Shown here: positions 1 to 8,846 of the stretch, in pieces
How positions within the stretch are numbered: position 1 is the first letter of the stretch
Layout: the number at the start of each line of letters is the position of its first letter
Origin: Actinomycetes bacterium
GTDB lineage: Bacteria > Actinomycetota > Acidimicrobiia > Acidimicrobiales > JAJYXR01
DNA: 37,266 bases
Assembly: GCA_021801525.1 (NCBI GenBank)
Contig: JAJYXW010000130.1
Location: forward strand, 1 to 37,266
Reading direction: 5' to 3'
Notes under the pieces: generated by a model
What the model was told of the DNA's origin: nothing
What the model saw: only the letters and a program-made list of their open reading frames with translations
The model's database searches: none
Position numbers and translations under genes: made by a program

Positions 1-1545
1 CTGAGGCAGCGTCGTGCCTGGGCTGATCGCCCCGGTCCCGCTGTAGTCACAGGTGACAGTCGGTGCGCTCGTAGTGCACGCCCAGTTCGTCCCCGTCGCG
101 TTGCCCGGGGTAACCCCAGACGGGAACGTCGCGACGAACGTTGGCGGGTTGCCCTCGGAGCCCGTGGTCGAAGAGAGCGACGGGGTGGCCGTGTAGGTGA
201 CACTCGCGCCCTGTAGAAGCACCCCTGCTGCAGAGTCGCCGAGCGTGAGCCCGAACTGAGGGGGATTGGAGCCGAGGGGGGAGACCTGGACGTTGTTCAC
301 CTGGTGGAAGTCGGTGCTCCCACCGGTAGAGGCCGCGAAGCCGAAGATGAGCTGGCGCGGGATCCCGTTCGAGTCCAGCCACGAGCTGTCCGCAGCCGGC
401 AGGTAGGCATCGGCCGGTAGGCTCCCCGAGAGGATCTGGGTGCTCGCCCCGATGGGCGTTACGGAGACGACGTAGGAGTACGCGGGGACCGACAGCCCGC
501 TCGCGGTCGTGAAGGCGGTCGCGGTCGGGTTTATCGCCACCTCCGCGGGGACTTGGGAGTCGGCTGGCGTGCCGCCCAATCCACCGTCGAGGTTGCCCTG
601 CAGCCCCCCGTTCGCTGCAGTGGAGGACAGCATGCAATATCCGTTGTTCCCGCTGCCCGGACCGCGGACGGACACTTCGTTCGCCATAGTTTTGTTATTG
701 CCCTCGTAGGAGGGGACGGTGCAGGTGCTGCCTCCCACGTCGGTGTTGTCGTAGTTGCCGAAGACGTCGAAGCCGATGCCGAGGTACCCGTTCACCATCC
801 CACTAGACCCACTAGAGTTCGCATAGGCGAGCGCGCCGCCCGGGGCGCCGAGGGCCTGGGGCTGGGGGTTCGACGGGTTCGCCGCCTGGAGGAAGAACAT
901 GATGCCGTCAGCCCCGGTCCCGCCGTACTGGTAGGTGTCGAAGTGGACGTCTATGCCCTGGGAGGAAGGAACGGAGTAGGTGCTCGCCACCCCTCCCTCT
1001 TCGTTACCCGTCGCAGAGGTCATCTGCAGCAAGCCAGTGCCGGCCGGCGGAAGGGGCGACCCGCCGCAACCCGGGATCGGCTGGGACGGGCTCTGGGAAG
1101 CCGAGGATGCAGTGAGGCAGGCGTAGTTGGTCTGTGTGGTCTGGTCCGGGGCCGCGGGCATGACCCACTCGCTTGGCACCTGGACGTTCGCCCCCGTGAA
1201 GGGCTCCTGGGAGAAGGCGACCTGCAGGGAAGCGGCAGACGCTCGCGGCGCAGGCGAGCCCAGGAGCATCGCCACGATCATCGCGGCGATCGTGGTAACG
1301 GCCAGCACACCGCCCATCAATGCCGGCGCCGTTCGGCGTGCCCTCCGCCTCGCCGGACGTCGCGTCGGGCGTGTTCCAGCGGCTGTGCTGACGTTGCCTT
1401 CCCCTCCCCCGAGTGGCCCTCGGGCTCCGAGCGAACAGAGCACACCCGAGGTGGCGAGCACAGCCCTGAGCAGGCCCCGACGGCCGCGCAGCCGCCCATA
1501 TCCATGTCCATGTCCTTCGCTCGGCTCTCGAACGTTCGTGCTCAT
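1..1545 (-). CDS. Secreted L-type lectin-like surface protein, N-terminal 515 residues (runs off left edge)
   Basis: The frame is open from ATG 1545 to base 1, exactly 515 codons with no stop, so the C-terminus lies outside the window. A GGAGGGG ribosome site lies at 1550-1556, four bases upstream of the start. Residues 1-75 are basic (RRPARRRARR near 61-71), 76-96 form a hydrophobic export segment, and ASA at 102-104 is a plausible signal-peptidase site. Residues ~107-340 read as a bacterial legume-type lectin domain: DVHFDTYQYGG (199-209), DGIMFFLQ (213-220) and GYLGIGFDVFGNYDN (253-267). The last stretch resembles the Asp/aromatic/Asn/Asp metal-binding loop of L-type lectins. Residues ~430-515 (VTYTATPSL, WACTTSAPTVTCDYSG) look like the start of DUF11/Ig-like repeats. 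A role in surface carbohydrate binding or adhesion is inferred. The long arginine-rich leader before the export segment is odd. It is divergent from the BTAD regulator, with a SARP-type repeat between them. Confidence 0.82.
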   Translation of the reverse strand, partial: MSTNVREPSEGHGHGYGRLRGRRGLLRAVLATSGVLCSLGARGPLGGGEGNVSTAAGTRPTRRPARRRARRTAPALMGGVLAVTTIAAMIVAMLLGSPAPRASAASLQVAFSQEPFTGANVQVPSEWVMPAAPDQTTQTNYACLTASSASQSPSQPIPGCGGSPLPPAGTGLLQMTSATGNEEGGVASTYSVPSSQGIDVHFDTYQYGGTGADGIMFFLQAANPSNPQPQALGAPGGALAYANSSGSSGMVNGYLGIGFDVFGNYDNTDVGGSTCTVPSYEGNNKTMANEVSVRGPGSGNNGYCMLSSTAANGGLQGNLDGGLGGTPADSQVPAEVAINPTATAFTTASGLSVPAYSYVVSVTPIGASTQILSGSLPADAYLPAADSSWLDSNGIPRQLIFGFAASTGGSTDFHQVNNVQVSPLGSNPPQFGLTLGDSAAGVLLQGASVTYTATPSLSSTTGSEGNPPTFVATFPSGVTPGNATGTNWACTTSAPTVTCDYSGTGAISPGTTLPQ

Positions 1546-1648
1546 ATCGCCCCTCCATGCCTGTCGCCGGCTGCAAGTGCGAGCCAACCCGGGGGTTGGG
1601 CATCGCGCATCGTGCCGAACTTGTTCACGGTTGATCTTCGGAGGCGCG

Positions 1649-1688
1649 CGTCAGCAGATCGTTAGCAGTGCGTCACCGGAACGTCACC
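1649..1688. promoter_or_regulatory. SARP-type operator: four heptamers at 11-bp period
   Basis: Four heptamers start at 1649 (CGTCAGC), 1660 (CGTTAGC), 1671 (CGTCACC) and 1682 (CGTCACC). They share CGT-Y-A-S-C and are spaced exactly 11 bp apart, so all face one side of the helix. SARP/AfsR-family activators are known to bind direct heptamer repeats spaced 11 or 22 bp just upstream of a -10 element. A SARP-like BTAD regulator is the adjacent gene. On the minus strand the sequence GAAGAT (1639-1634) begins about 9 bp beyond the last heptamer, where a SARP-dependent -10 would be expected, pointing toward the lectin gene at 1545. Autoregulation of the regulator is also possible. That this regulator is the ligand is inference. 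Confidence 0.6.
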
Positions 1689-1793
1689 AAGTGCGTCGCG
1701 CGCAGGTCGGCGTTGTGCCCTCCCCTTCGTCTCGCGCTCCCGAGGAAGGGGTCTGCAGGCTTCCGATCAGGGAACAAGGTCTATGCTTTGCGT

Positions 1794-4700
1794 GTGGGCG
1801 AGACTTCGGCCAAGAGGGGGAAGGCCGCTCTTGCCCTGGTCGGCGACTCGGGGCGGAGCACGGATCGTGCCCTCCACCTGTCCCTCCTTGGCGGGCTGCG
1901 CTGTGCTGTAGGATCCCAGGTCGCCCGCCTCCGCTACGCGAAGTCAGGTGCGCTCCTGGCCTACCTGGCGATCACAGGACGCCCCCATGCACGCAAGGCC
2001 GTGGCCGGCCTACTGTGGGCCGACCTGCCCGAGGAGCGCGGCCTTGCCAACTTGCGCCAGACACTGGCGGATCTTCGCCAGGCAGTACCGGGCTACGTGC
2101 TGGCCAGCAGGGATACGGTGGCCTTCGAGCAGGACCTTCCCCATGTGGTGGACGTCGACCTCTTCACGCGCATTGCCGCCGCCGCTCCTCGCGGCGAGAG
2201 CAGCGGCATCACTCTCGTCGGCAAAGCCGGTGACGCCGGGGAGAGCGGCGGCACGGCACCACAGGTGCCCGGCGGCACGGCACCACAGGTGCCAGAAGGC
2301 ACAGCCCCCAGCAGTCTCGACCCGGTCGCGCTCCGGCACGCGCTCGACCTCTACCAGGGTCCGTTCCTCGACGGTTTCGTAGTGGAGGGCGCTCCGGAGT
2401 TCGAGGCCTTCGTGCTCCAGGAGCGGGCCCGCCTCCACAGGCTGGCGATGACCGCGCTCGACACCCTGGCCCTGTACCACGCCGAACGAAGGGAATGGGG
2501 ACCCGCCGTATACCTGCTCGGCCGTGCCATCTCTCTGGACCCCTTCGAAGAGCGCCATGTCGAGCTGATCATGGAGTCCCTGTGGCGTGCCGGCAGGCCC
2601 GATGCGGCCCTGGCCGAGTACGAGGCGTTGCGATCGCGGATGATGGAGGAGGTCGGAGTCGAACCACGGGCGAGCCTCGGCGACATGGCGCTACGGATAT
2701 CGGGCATCTCGGGTATCTCCGGCGCCGCGGGCATGTCGGACGCTATGGGCATGTCCGCGCGCACGAGCCGTTCTGCCGCGTCGGGCGTGCATGCTTCGTC
2801 GGCCGACACCGGGTCTGGGTCCACGCCGATGCGGAGGATCCCCGCCCCGACGACATCCCTCGTCGGGCGAGATCATGACATCGCTGCCGTAATAGATTTG
2901 CTCAGGAGCGACGACATCCGGCTCGTCACGCTCACTGGCCCCGGTGGCGTCGGCAAGACGAGCCTCGCCTATGCCGTGGCGCGCGAGGCGGAGCACAGCT
3001 TCGGCGCGGGAGCATTCCTTGTAGAGCTGGCCGACCACTCCGATGGCTTGACCGTGCCATACGCGATCGCAGAATCCTACGGATTCTTCCCCTCGGGGAG
3101 GCTCCCAGCCATGGAGCAGGTGAGCAGGGCCATGGCCAAGGAGCACCTGCTCATGGTCCTCGACAACCTGGAACACCTGCCATCCGTGAGAACCTTCGTC
3201 GCCAGCCTGCTCGGAAGCTGCCCGAGACTCCACGTGCTGGTCACGAGCAGGACACCGCTTGCCGTACGAGGTGAGCACCTCTACGTCGTCCCTCCGCTTT
3301 CCCTCGTGCCGGAAGTGGATGGTGCGCCCAGTGCCCCAGTCACCCATGCGGGCGGCCGCGGGGGCGGGCGCTTGGCGGGCCGCGCGGGGAGGGGATCGGA
3401 CGAAGGCCCGGCGGCTCAACAAGACGGTGAGGCTTCGCGCCTTTGCCCCGCGGTGGCTCTGTTCGTCGAGCGGGCCGCATCGCATGCGCCACTCGACAAG
3501 GGCATCGACCTCGACAGCATAACCAAGCTCTGCCAAGGGCTGGAGGGCCTGCCGCTCGCTATAGAGATCGCCGCCGCCCGCATCCGCACGAGCTCACCGG
3601 CTGAGCTCGTGGCGAGCCTTTCCTCGGTGCTCGACCTCGGGACCACCTCGCCGCGTGACCGGCCCGAACGCCATCACACGCTGCGCAGCTCGCTCGCCTG
3701 GAGCTACGAGCTCCTCGACGAAAGCGACCAGAAGCTGCTTCGCATGCTCGGCGTCTTCGCAGGGGGCGCCACAGTAGACACGCTGGCTGCTGCCGGGCCA
3801 TACAGCCGGCGGGCCGTGGCGAGCAGCCTCGCCTCTCTTACGGACGCCAGCCTTGTCGAGCCTCGCCTTTGCCGCCTGCGTACGAGCGGAAGCATGCTCA
3901 CGCGCTTCCACCTGCTCGACTCGACGCGAGCCTTCGCCCTCGAGCTTCTGGCGGAGCTCGGGGAGGAGGAGGACGCGCGAAGGCGCCAGGCGATGGCATA
4001 CGCGGACCTGGCGGAGCAGGCTGCCCAAGGCTTCGACGGTCCCGACATGGTCGAATGGCTGGACAAGCTCGACCTGGAGCACGCCGGTCTGCGAGAAGCG
4101 CTCCAGTACGCCATTGCTGCCGGCGAAGTAGACCTTGCCCTGCGCATGTCGGCTGCTCTGTCATGGTTCTGGCATCTGCGTGGGCACATGAGCGAGGGCC
4201 GTGGCTGGCTCGACAGGGCGCTTGCATGCAAGAGGGACGGCCGCGGCAGTGGGCACCGCTCGGAGACGCCCGAGGAGTCCTGCCACAGAGCCGCGGCGTT
4301 GCTCGGCGCAGCTACGCTTGCCACGCGCCAGGGCGAGTACCCCGATGCCATCGAGTATCTCGACCAGGCAGAGGAGCTGTTCGGCCTGCTCGGAGACGCC
4401 AAGGGCGCCGCCAACATCTTGTTGCAGCGGGGTCTGGCCGGATTCCTCCGGGCGAGCACACCGGACGACCTGGCCGAGGCTGCCGGGTTCTTCGAGCGCT
4501 CGCTCCGCATCTTCCGCGACATTGGTGACACCTCTGGGACGCTTCGCGTGCTCAGCTCGAGCGGCATGCTCACGTATGCGTCGGGCGACGTCGAGACGGC
4601 GCGCCGCCTCGCCGAGCAAGGAGTGGAGGAGTCCCGGGCCGCCGGTGACCGCCGTGCTGCGGCCCTGAACCTGTTCCTGCTCGGGCTGACCTCCGGCATT

Positions 4701-5060
4701 CGTGGGGACATCGCCGAGGCGATCGAGTTCTTGGTCGAGGCGGGCAAGGAGCACTACCGCATCGGCGACCTCGCGTACCTACGCTACTGCGTCGCCGGCC
4801 TCGCCTGGACAGTGGCGCAGGTTCCAGAAACCGGGCAGCGGGCTGCCACGCTGTTCGGCATCAGCGACGCCTTGGAGCACGTGCTCGGCGTGCCGGTGCC
4901 ACCTGTCACCATGGTGCTCTACCAGGCTGCGGCAGCCACCACGAGGGAGCTGCTCGGGGCCACACTGTTCGACGAGCTTGCAGCCGAGGGTCGCAGCATG
5001 GACTTGCAGACTGCCATCGCCTACGCGCTCGGCTTCAACTCCAATGGCCTCCCCGAATAG
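1794..5060 (+). CDS. AfsR-like BTAD/NB-ARC/TPR transcriptional regulator
   Basis: This is a large SARP-type regulator, about 1,088 aa from the GTG at 1794. The frame stays open back to a GTG at 1668, but those 42 residues are not protein-like and 1668 lies inside the heptamer operator, so 1794 is preferred (a TTG at 1788 is also possible). In numbering from 1668, a winged-helix DNA-binding domain occupies ~69-160 and the bacterial transcriptional activation (BTAD) domain ~160-345. A Gly/Ser/Met-rich linker follows (~345-390). The NB-ARC-type ATPase has Walker [10 protein letters not shown] (424-432), Walker [12 protein letters not shown] and sensor [16 protein letters not shown]-like helices fill the C-terminal half. 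The end ([18 protein letters not shown], then [14 protein letters not shown]) is the ending typical of these ATPases. There is no C-terminal LuxR helix-turn-helix. A Gly-rich insert interrupts the ATPase near 3320-3420. The target is unknown; the divergent lectin gene is the best candidate. Confidence 0.88.
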   Translation: MGETSAKRGKAALALVGDSGRSTDRALHLSLLGGLRCAVGSQVARLRYAKSGALLAYLAITGRPHARKAVAGLLWADLPEERGLANLRQTLADLRQAVPGYVLASRDTVAFEQDLPHVVDVDLFTRIAAAAPRGESSGITLVGKAGDAGESGGTAPQVPGGTAPQVPEGTAPSSLDPVALRHALDLYQGPFLDGFVVEGAPEFEAFVLQERARLHRLAMTALDTLALYHAERREWGPAVYLLGRAISLDPFEERHVELIMESLWRAGRPDAALAEYEALRSRMMEEVGVEPRASLGDMALRISGISGISGAAGMSDAMGMSARTSRSAASGVHASSADTGSGSTPMRRIPAPTTSLVGRDHDIAAVIDLLRSDDIRLVTLTGPGGVGKTSLAYAVAREAEHSFGAGAFLVELADHSDGLTVPYAIAESYGFFPSGRLPAMEQVSRAMAKEHLLMVLDNLEHLPSVRTFVASLLGSCPRLHVLVTSRTPLAVRGEHLYVVPPLSLVPEVDGAPSAPVTHAGGRGGGRLAGRAGRGSDEGPAAQQDGEASRLCPAVALFVERAASHAPLDKGIDLDSITKLCQGLEGLPLAIEIAAARIRTSSPAELVASLSSVLDLGTTSPRDRPERHHTLRSSLAWSYELLDESDQKLLRMLGVFAGGATVDTLAAAGPYSRRAVASSLASLTDASLVEPRLCRLRTSGSMLTRFHLLDSTRAFALELLAELGEEEDARRRQAMAYADLAEQAAQGFDGPDMVEWLDKLDLEHAGLREALQYAIAAGEVDLALRMSAALSWFWHLRGHMSEGRGWLDRALACKRDGRGSGHRSETPEESCHRAAALLGAATLATRQGEYPDAIEYLDQAEELFGLLGDAKGAANILLQRGLAGFLRASTPDDLAEAAGFFERSLRIFRDIGDTSGTLRVLSSSGMLTYASGDVETARRLAEQGVEESRAAGDRRAAALNLFLLGLTSGIRGDIAEAIEFLVEAGKEHYRIGDLAYLRYCVAGLAWTVAQVPETGQRAATLFGISDALEHVLGVPVPPVTMVLYQAAAATTRELLGATLFDELAAEGRSMDLQTAIAYALGFNSNGLPE
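2247..2294 (+). repeat. 24-bp tandem repeat inside the BTAD regulator
   Basis: Two near-perfect 24-bp units (2247-2270 and 2271-2294) and a decayed third encode [12 protein letters not shown] peptides in the regulator. They sit in a loop between the DNA-binding domain and the second half of the BTAD domain. The period is a multiple of three, so gain or loss of a unit keeps the frame. Confidence 0.8.
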
Positions 5061-5152
5061 GGCCCTCAGGATCTGATGCTCACGGACCGGCGCGGCCAGG
5101 CTGGCCAGGTCCGACCAGGTCCGCTGAGGCAGCAAGAGACAGCGGCAGGCAG

Positions 5153-5187
5153 CGCTCCACTACGCTTCCCCTAGGGGCACTGGAGCG
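5153..5187. promoter_or_regulatory. Nested inverted repeat upstream of the small membrane protein
   Basis: CGCTCCA (5153-5159) is inverted as TGGAGCG (5181-5187) and encloses the perfect palindrome CCCCTAGGGG (5168-5177). It lies 93 bp after the regulator stop and 46 bp before ATG 5234. It could be an operator or a terminator hairpin; there is no T tract. Just upstream, CCAGG recurs at 5096, 5105 and 5115. No function is assigned. Confidence 0.35.
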
Positions 5188-5233
5188 AACGGCAGGCCTG
5201 CTTTCCGAGTGGGCACGAGGAGGCACGATCTCT

Positions 5234-5623
5234 ATGGGAAGGAAGCTTCGGAGGATCGCAAGGCTCGCCGCCCTGGCCGCAGGCGTTGCAGGAGCGGTTG
5301 CGGCAGGGAAGGCGATAGTGGCCCGTGTGTCCGGTGAGCCGGGTTTCCCCGGCTCGGGGTCGGGCAGCTTCGACACCTGGCCACCGGTCCCGACCGCACC
5401 GGCCACTCACGCGCCAGACGAGCACCAAACGTCCCCTCCGGCTGGCGAGACTGGGCCGGCTGGCGAGACTGGGCCGGCTGGCGAGACTGGGCCGGCGACA
5501 AGGGCCAAGGTCGCGAAGAGGGCGAGGCCCTCGAGCAGGAGCAAGCCTGCAGCCGACGCCGATGCCTCCGCCGACGCCGCGCCCACGCCCGAGCCCGAGC
5601 CCGATGTGAGCAACGAGAGCTGA
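5234..5623 (+). CDS. Small membrane-anchored hypothetical protein, PAGETG repeats
   Basis: A 129-aa protein starting at ATG 5234, with a GAGGAGG ribosome site about 11 bases upstream. A basic N-terminus (MGRKLRRIARL) precedes a short Ala/Gly/Val hydrophobic helix (~11-31), then a GSFDTWPPVP motif (~43-52) and a disordered tail. The tail contains three PAGETG repeats, a Lys/Arg-rich patch and an acidic Pro/Glu end. It looks like a small single-pass membrane protein with a soluble tail. I do not recognise the family beyond a resemblance to small actinobacterial proteins with a WPPVP motif. It follows the regulator on the same strand and precedes the DUF4349 protein, so co-transcription is possible. 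High GC means a chance frame cannot be excluded, but the ribosome site and N-terminal layout favour a gene. Confidence 0.6.
   Translation: MGRKLRRIARLAALAAGVAGAVAAGKAIVARVSGEPGFPGSGSGSFDTWPPVPTAPATHAPDEHQTSPPAGETGPAGETGPAGETGPATRAKVAKRARPSSRSKPAADADASADAAPTPEPEPDVSNES
5441..5494 (+). repeat. 18-bp tandem repeat (three perfect units)
   Basis: Three identical 18-bp units (gctggcgagactgggccg) at 5441, 5459 and 5477 encode AGETGP. Identity at wobble positions implies recent slippage or duplication. Confidence 0.9.
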
Positions 5624-5626
5624 CTG

Positions 5627-5642
5627 CGCGTCCGCGGACGCG
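5627..5642. repeat. 16-bp perfect palindrome after the small ORF
   Basis: CGCGTCCGCGGACGCG is perfectly self-complementary and lies just after the stop at 5623. With no loop and no T tract it is a poor intrinsic terminator. It could be an operator for the downstream DUF4349 gene or simply a GC-rich palindrome. Confidence 0.35.
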
Positions 5643-5744
5643 TCTCTGGCGATGACCCGGCTCGGCCGGGAACTACGTGCTGCGCCGGTGCGTCCAACCT
5701 TCGGCGGTCACGAAGTGGCCAGCAGATCACCGGAGGAGGCAGCA

Positions 5745-6788
5745 ATGAGACTCGTTACCCGCTCGAACCCACGCTCCAGGCGTCGGCTGGCCATAATGGC
5801 GATCACGGGAGCCGTTCTGGTCGGTGCCGCCTTGGGCGGAAGACACCTCCTGCAGGCGGCCACGACTGCTAGCAGCGGCCCCGCCGTCATCGGGAGCATG
5901 CCGGCAGGCGGCGCGCACGCACTACCCATAAGACCCAGCAGTGCCTCCGAGCTCGGGGCCCCCCGTAAGCAGGCAGCTATCACCTTTGGCAAAACGGGGG
6001 CTGCGAGCGCCAGCACTGCTACCGTGCCGGGCGCTTCTAGCTCTGCACTTCCCGGCGTGCCGAAGACCCAGCCTCCGAGCGGACCCCTCGTGGTGAAAAC
6101 AGCCTCAGCATCCATCGCGATCGGGCCGCGGAAGATCAGCCGGGTGATCGGCGAGATCGGGTCGCTTGCCCAGTCGATGGGCGGCTACGTCGACAGCCAG
6201 TCCACCTCCGGAGGAAACGCCAAGCATGGCCCGACCGGAGCCCAGCTCGCCATTCGGGTGCAGGCCTCCGACTTCGAGGCTGCTCTCGCCCACCTGGGCA
6301 GCTTCGGGCGCCTGACGAACGAGTCCGTGAAGAGCCAGGACGTGACCGGCCAGGTCGCTGACCTCGGCGCCGAGATACAGATCCTCCAGGCGGAGAGCCA
6401 CCTCCTCGGGCGCAAGCTCGTCGAGGCCGGCAGTACCGCATCGTTCCTGCAGATAGAAGGCCAGCTCACTAGCGTGAACCAGCAGCTCCAGGGCCTCCAG
6501 GCACAGCAGGGCGTCCTAAGCAACTTCGCGGCGCTCGCGACTATCGACGTGACGCTGTCCGCCACCGGTGTTCCTGCGGCCACGCGCCCGGCCCCGCACC
6601 CGGACGGAGCGCTGGTCGCATGGCGCTACGCCAGCCACAACTCACTCGTGGTGCTCGACGCTCTCGCTGCAGGACTCGGCTGGGCGCTGCCGCTACTCGT
6701 CCTCGGCGGCCTCGTGTGGCTCGGCGTCGACCGCGTGCGGCGCCGTCGCCGGGTGGCTCGCCCCGAGGGACCGGCACCCGCGCTCTGA
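5745..6788 (+). CDS. DUF4349 membrane protein
   Basis: A 347-aa protein. ATG 5745 is chosen because GGAGGAGG (5732-5739) lies five bases upstream; the frame is open farther upstream but that part is not protein-like. An N-terminal signal anchor (~14-32, after RSNPRSRRR) is followed by a Ser/Ala-rich exported linker. The DUF4349 core covers residues ~115-280: IGEIGSLAQSMGGYVDSQS, LAIRVQASDFEAALAHLG, then a coiled coil (LGAEIQILQAESHLLGRKL to QINQ-like heptads) and IDVTLS. A C-terminal transmembrane helix (~304-327) ends in RRRRR. DUF4349 proteins are envelope proteins of poorly defined function, sometimes linked to stress response. The gene converges on the effector-like gene at 7002. Confidence 0.85.
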   Translation: MRLVTRSNPRSRRRLAIMAITGAVLVGAALGGRHLLQAATTASSGPAVIGSMPAGGAHALPIRPSSASELGAPRKQAAITFGKTGAASASTATVPGASSSALPGVPKTQPPSGPLVVKTASASIAIGPRKISRVIGEIGSLAQSMGGYVDSQSTSGGNAKHGPTGAQLAIRVQASDFEAALAHLGSFGRLTNESVKSQDVTGQVADLGAEIQILQAESHLLGRKLVEAGSTASFLQIEGQLTSVNQQLQGLQAQQGVLSNFAALATIDVTLSATGVPAATRPAPHPDGALVAWRYASHNSLVVLDALAAGLGWALPLLVLGGLVWLGVDRVRRRRRVARPEGPAPAL

Positions 6789-6965
6789 AGGCCCGGCGGG
6801 CAGGCGCTAAGAGGCCCAGCGGACAGGGAGGTTGGATCAGGGAGCCGTTCATCCAGACAAGCAGGGCAAGGCGGAGGAGGAAGGGCAGGCTGGAGTGCCT
6901 GTCCGACGACGACAACGCCGCAATGCGAATTCTGGGGGGCGGCGATCCCGGCATCCCTATCCGCT

Positions 6966-6983
6966 GAGCCTCTTACGAGGCTC
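6966..6983. terminator. Hairpin between convergent genes
   Basis: GAGCCTC (6966-6972) and GAGGCTC (6977-6983) form a 7-bp stem with a TTAC loop, in the 213-bp gap between convergent stops at 6788 and 7002. There is no strong T tract on either strand, so it may be an imperfect bidirectional terminator. Confidence 0.45.
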
Positions 6984-7001
6984 CTTAGCGCGAGCGGCCT
7001 T

Positions 7002-8630
7002 TCAGATGGCCAGCTCCCACATCATGCCCTTGTCCCCCATCGCCTTCTCGAACGCCCCGCTTGGGCCCACCAGCGCCTTGCGGGTCTCCTCCGTCCCGTC
7101 CTTGATGTGGGTCTCGAGCTCCTTCAGGTTCGAGAACCACTTGGAATCCTCGCTCGCCGCTGCCGAGAGGTCCACCACAATGCCCCCTGCCTTTCGAGAC
7201 GTCATCCCGGCCGTCTTCGGGACGCCCACCGCGCTCATCTCCTCGCTGATGGCGCGTGCATCGTGATGGTGGCCGAGCGGGTTCGTCTTGCCAGGGGCGT
7301 CGCCCTCGCAGCCGATGAGCAACGCGCCGTCGCGCTGGGTAGTCGGCGCAAGGTAGCCAATGTAAAGGTGCCCATTGCGGCCGTCGGGCAGGATGACGTC
7401 GCCGTTTATGTCCTTCTGGCCGTACCCGCCCACAGGGACGTCCATCCCGAGGTGCACGTAGCCCGAGTCGGTGAGCGACTTGAAGAAGGCGCCCTTGCCA
7501 CGCTCCTCCTTCATCGCACCAGCACTCGTCATCTTCACATGGTGGGTGCCAGCGGTACGGCGATGCAGGCCCGAGGCCTCGGGAACCCTGCTCTTGCCGC
7601 TTAGCCAGTTCTTTATCCGCTGGCCACGGGTCGCGAACTTGGTTGCGTCCGATGCGAACAGCCAGTTGAAGAACTGGTGCTCCTCGCCCGGCTTCATGGC
7701 CTTGGGTATGCGGATGTTCACCCGGCCGCCGTGGGAGAGGGCGGCTGCTATTGGCCCGCTCCACTGCTCGAATGTGAGCCCGTCCTTGGTGTACTCGAGG
7801 CGCGTCTGGAGTACCAGGAACAGCCTCCGCAGGATGTCGATCGCGTTGGACGCCCGCGCTGCCATCTTCTTCTGCTCTTCTGTCTGCGCTCCCGTCTCTT
7901 CCGGCTTCTTCAAGGTGTTGGCCCACACCTCGGCATCTCGCTCGTGGACCTCGTCACGCTTGCCACTCGCGCTGAGGGCCTTCTGGAAGGCCGGGGTCTG
8001 GCGGTAGTTCGCCACCTCTCCCGCCTTCGACCCCTCGCCCGTTACCCTCCACACACGAGTTGCTATCTGCAGCTTGGGAAGGGTCCCGAGGTTCTCCCAG
8101 TTGCTGAAGGTCTTCTTCGTGCGGAAGCTGGCCAGGTAGTCGACGACCCTCAGCCACGGCCAGTAGCCCTGCCTGCCCAGGAACGCTTGCGCTCCGGCGG
8201 ACTTGGACAGAGACAGCACCGACATCTCCTTGGACGGGGACAGGAGCCCCTTGTCCGACTTGTACATTTCCTTGTCGGCTTTGGGGTCCAGCCCCGACGA
8301 CTTCCACGCCGCCTTCTCCTGCGCGGAGAGCCCCCGATACTTCACGAAGTCGAAGGCTCCCTGAACGGGCAGGAGCTGCTGGCGCTGGAGCGCGAGGAGG
8401 GTACCCGCGCTCGGAGATGCCTTCGCGCGTGATGGCGCGCCGATCGCCCCGGTCAGCGCGCTGTTAACCGCGCGATTGCCCGCGAGCCGCTGGAGCTCGA
8501 GGAGCGAGGCGGGCGCGCCGGTGTACGTTGGCTGGCGCCGTGCCGGAGCAGTGTTGTGCGCGCGCACCGGTGGTCCGGCGCTGTGGGTGCGAAGCGCACT
8601 GTCTGCACGGCTGCGAAGTGCACTGTCCAC
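7002..8630 (-). CDS. Orphan effector-like protein with N-terminal LLxLQRxAGNxAV tag
   Basis: A 542-aa protein from GTG 8630, with GGAGGGG four bases upstream. The N-terminus is disordered with a DSALR duplication (2-15), then SLLELQRLAGNRAVNSAL (42-59). From memory, that tag occurs at the N-terminus of many cargo/toxin proteins near DUF4157 and extracellular contractile injection systems (eCIS). Residues ~95-345 are mostly charged and helical. The C-terminal part (~350-542) has a compact run of motifs: GTHHVKM (361-367), GYVHLGMDVPVGGYG (390-404), NGHLYIGYL (419-427) and IGCEGDAPG (439-447), then GHHHDA (453-458). Its cluster of His, Asp, Glu and one Cys suggests an enzymatic or metal-binding domain. 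I do not recognise the fold. There is no signal peptide, no immunity-like gene next door, and no injection apparatus in the window. It lies downstream of the anti-sigma gene on the same strand with its own ribosome site. A toxin or effector role is inference. Confidence 0.8.
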   Translation of the reverse strand: MDSALRSRADSALRTHSAGPPVRAHNTAPARRQPTYTGAPASLLELQRLAGNRAVNSALTGAIGAPSRAKASPSAGTLLALQRQQLLPVQGAFDFVKYRGLSAQEKAAWKSSGLDPKADKEMYKSDKGLLSPSKEMSVLSLSKSAGAQAFLGRQGYWPWLRVVDYLASFRTKKTFSNWENLGTLPKLQIATRVWRVTGEGSKAGEVANYRQTPAFQKALSASGKRDEVHERDAEVWANTLKKPEETGAQTEEQKKMAARASNAIDILRRLFLVLQTRLEYTKDGLTFEQWSGPIAAALSHGGRVNIRIPKAMKPGEEHQFFNWLFASDATKFATRGQRIKNWLSGKSRVPEASGLHRRTAGTHHVKMTSAGAMKEERGKGAFFKSLTDSGYVHLGMDVPVGGYGQKDINGDVILPDGRNGHLYIGYLAPTTQRDGALLIGCEGDAPGKTNPLGHHHDARAISEEMSAVGVPKTAGMTSRKAGGIVVDLSAAASEDSKWFSNLKELETHIKDGTEETRKALVGPSGAFEKAMGDKGMMWELAI

Positions 8631-8762
8631 GATGCCCCTCCAGGTGATCGTCGCCGGAAGCCTGGGCTGCCAGCATGCGGCCTTCCTATGATGCTACCCC
8701 GGCTGCGTAGAAGCGCTGCGGGAACAAGGCGGCGCCAAGAGGGAGACCTCTGTAGCACTTTC

Positions 8763-8792
8763 GGGCAGCCCTTTAGGGCAGCCCATCTGCCC
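8763..8792. terminator. Direct/inverted GGGCAGCCC repeats after the anti-sigma gene
   Basis: GGGCAGCCC occurs at 8763-8771 and 8776-8784. GGGCAG (8776-8781) can also pair with CTGCCC (8787-8792). The element lies 55-84 bp past the anti-sigma stop and upstream of the effector-like start. It is plausibly the end of the sigma operon. There is no T tract on the minus strand, so the call is weak. Confidence 0.3.
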
Positions 8793-8846
8793 AGGCCGTG
8801 GACCCTCGAGCAAGCTGGCCACCGCTGGGTGCGCTCGCCGATCCAA

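Noticed and set aside
553..1665. 370-codon plus-strand frame at the left end
   Set aside because: It is antisense to the lectin gene, whose frame has export signal, lectin motifs and a ribosome site.
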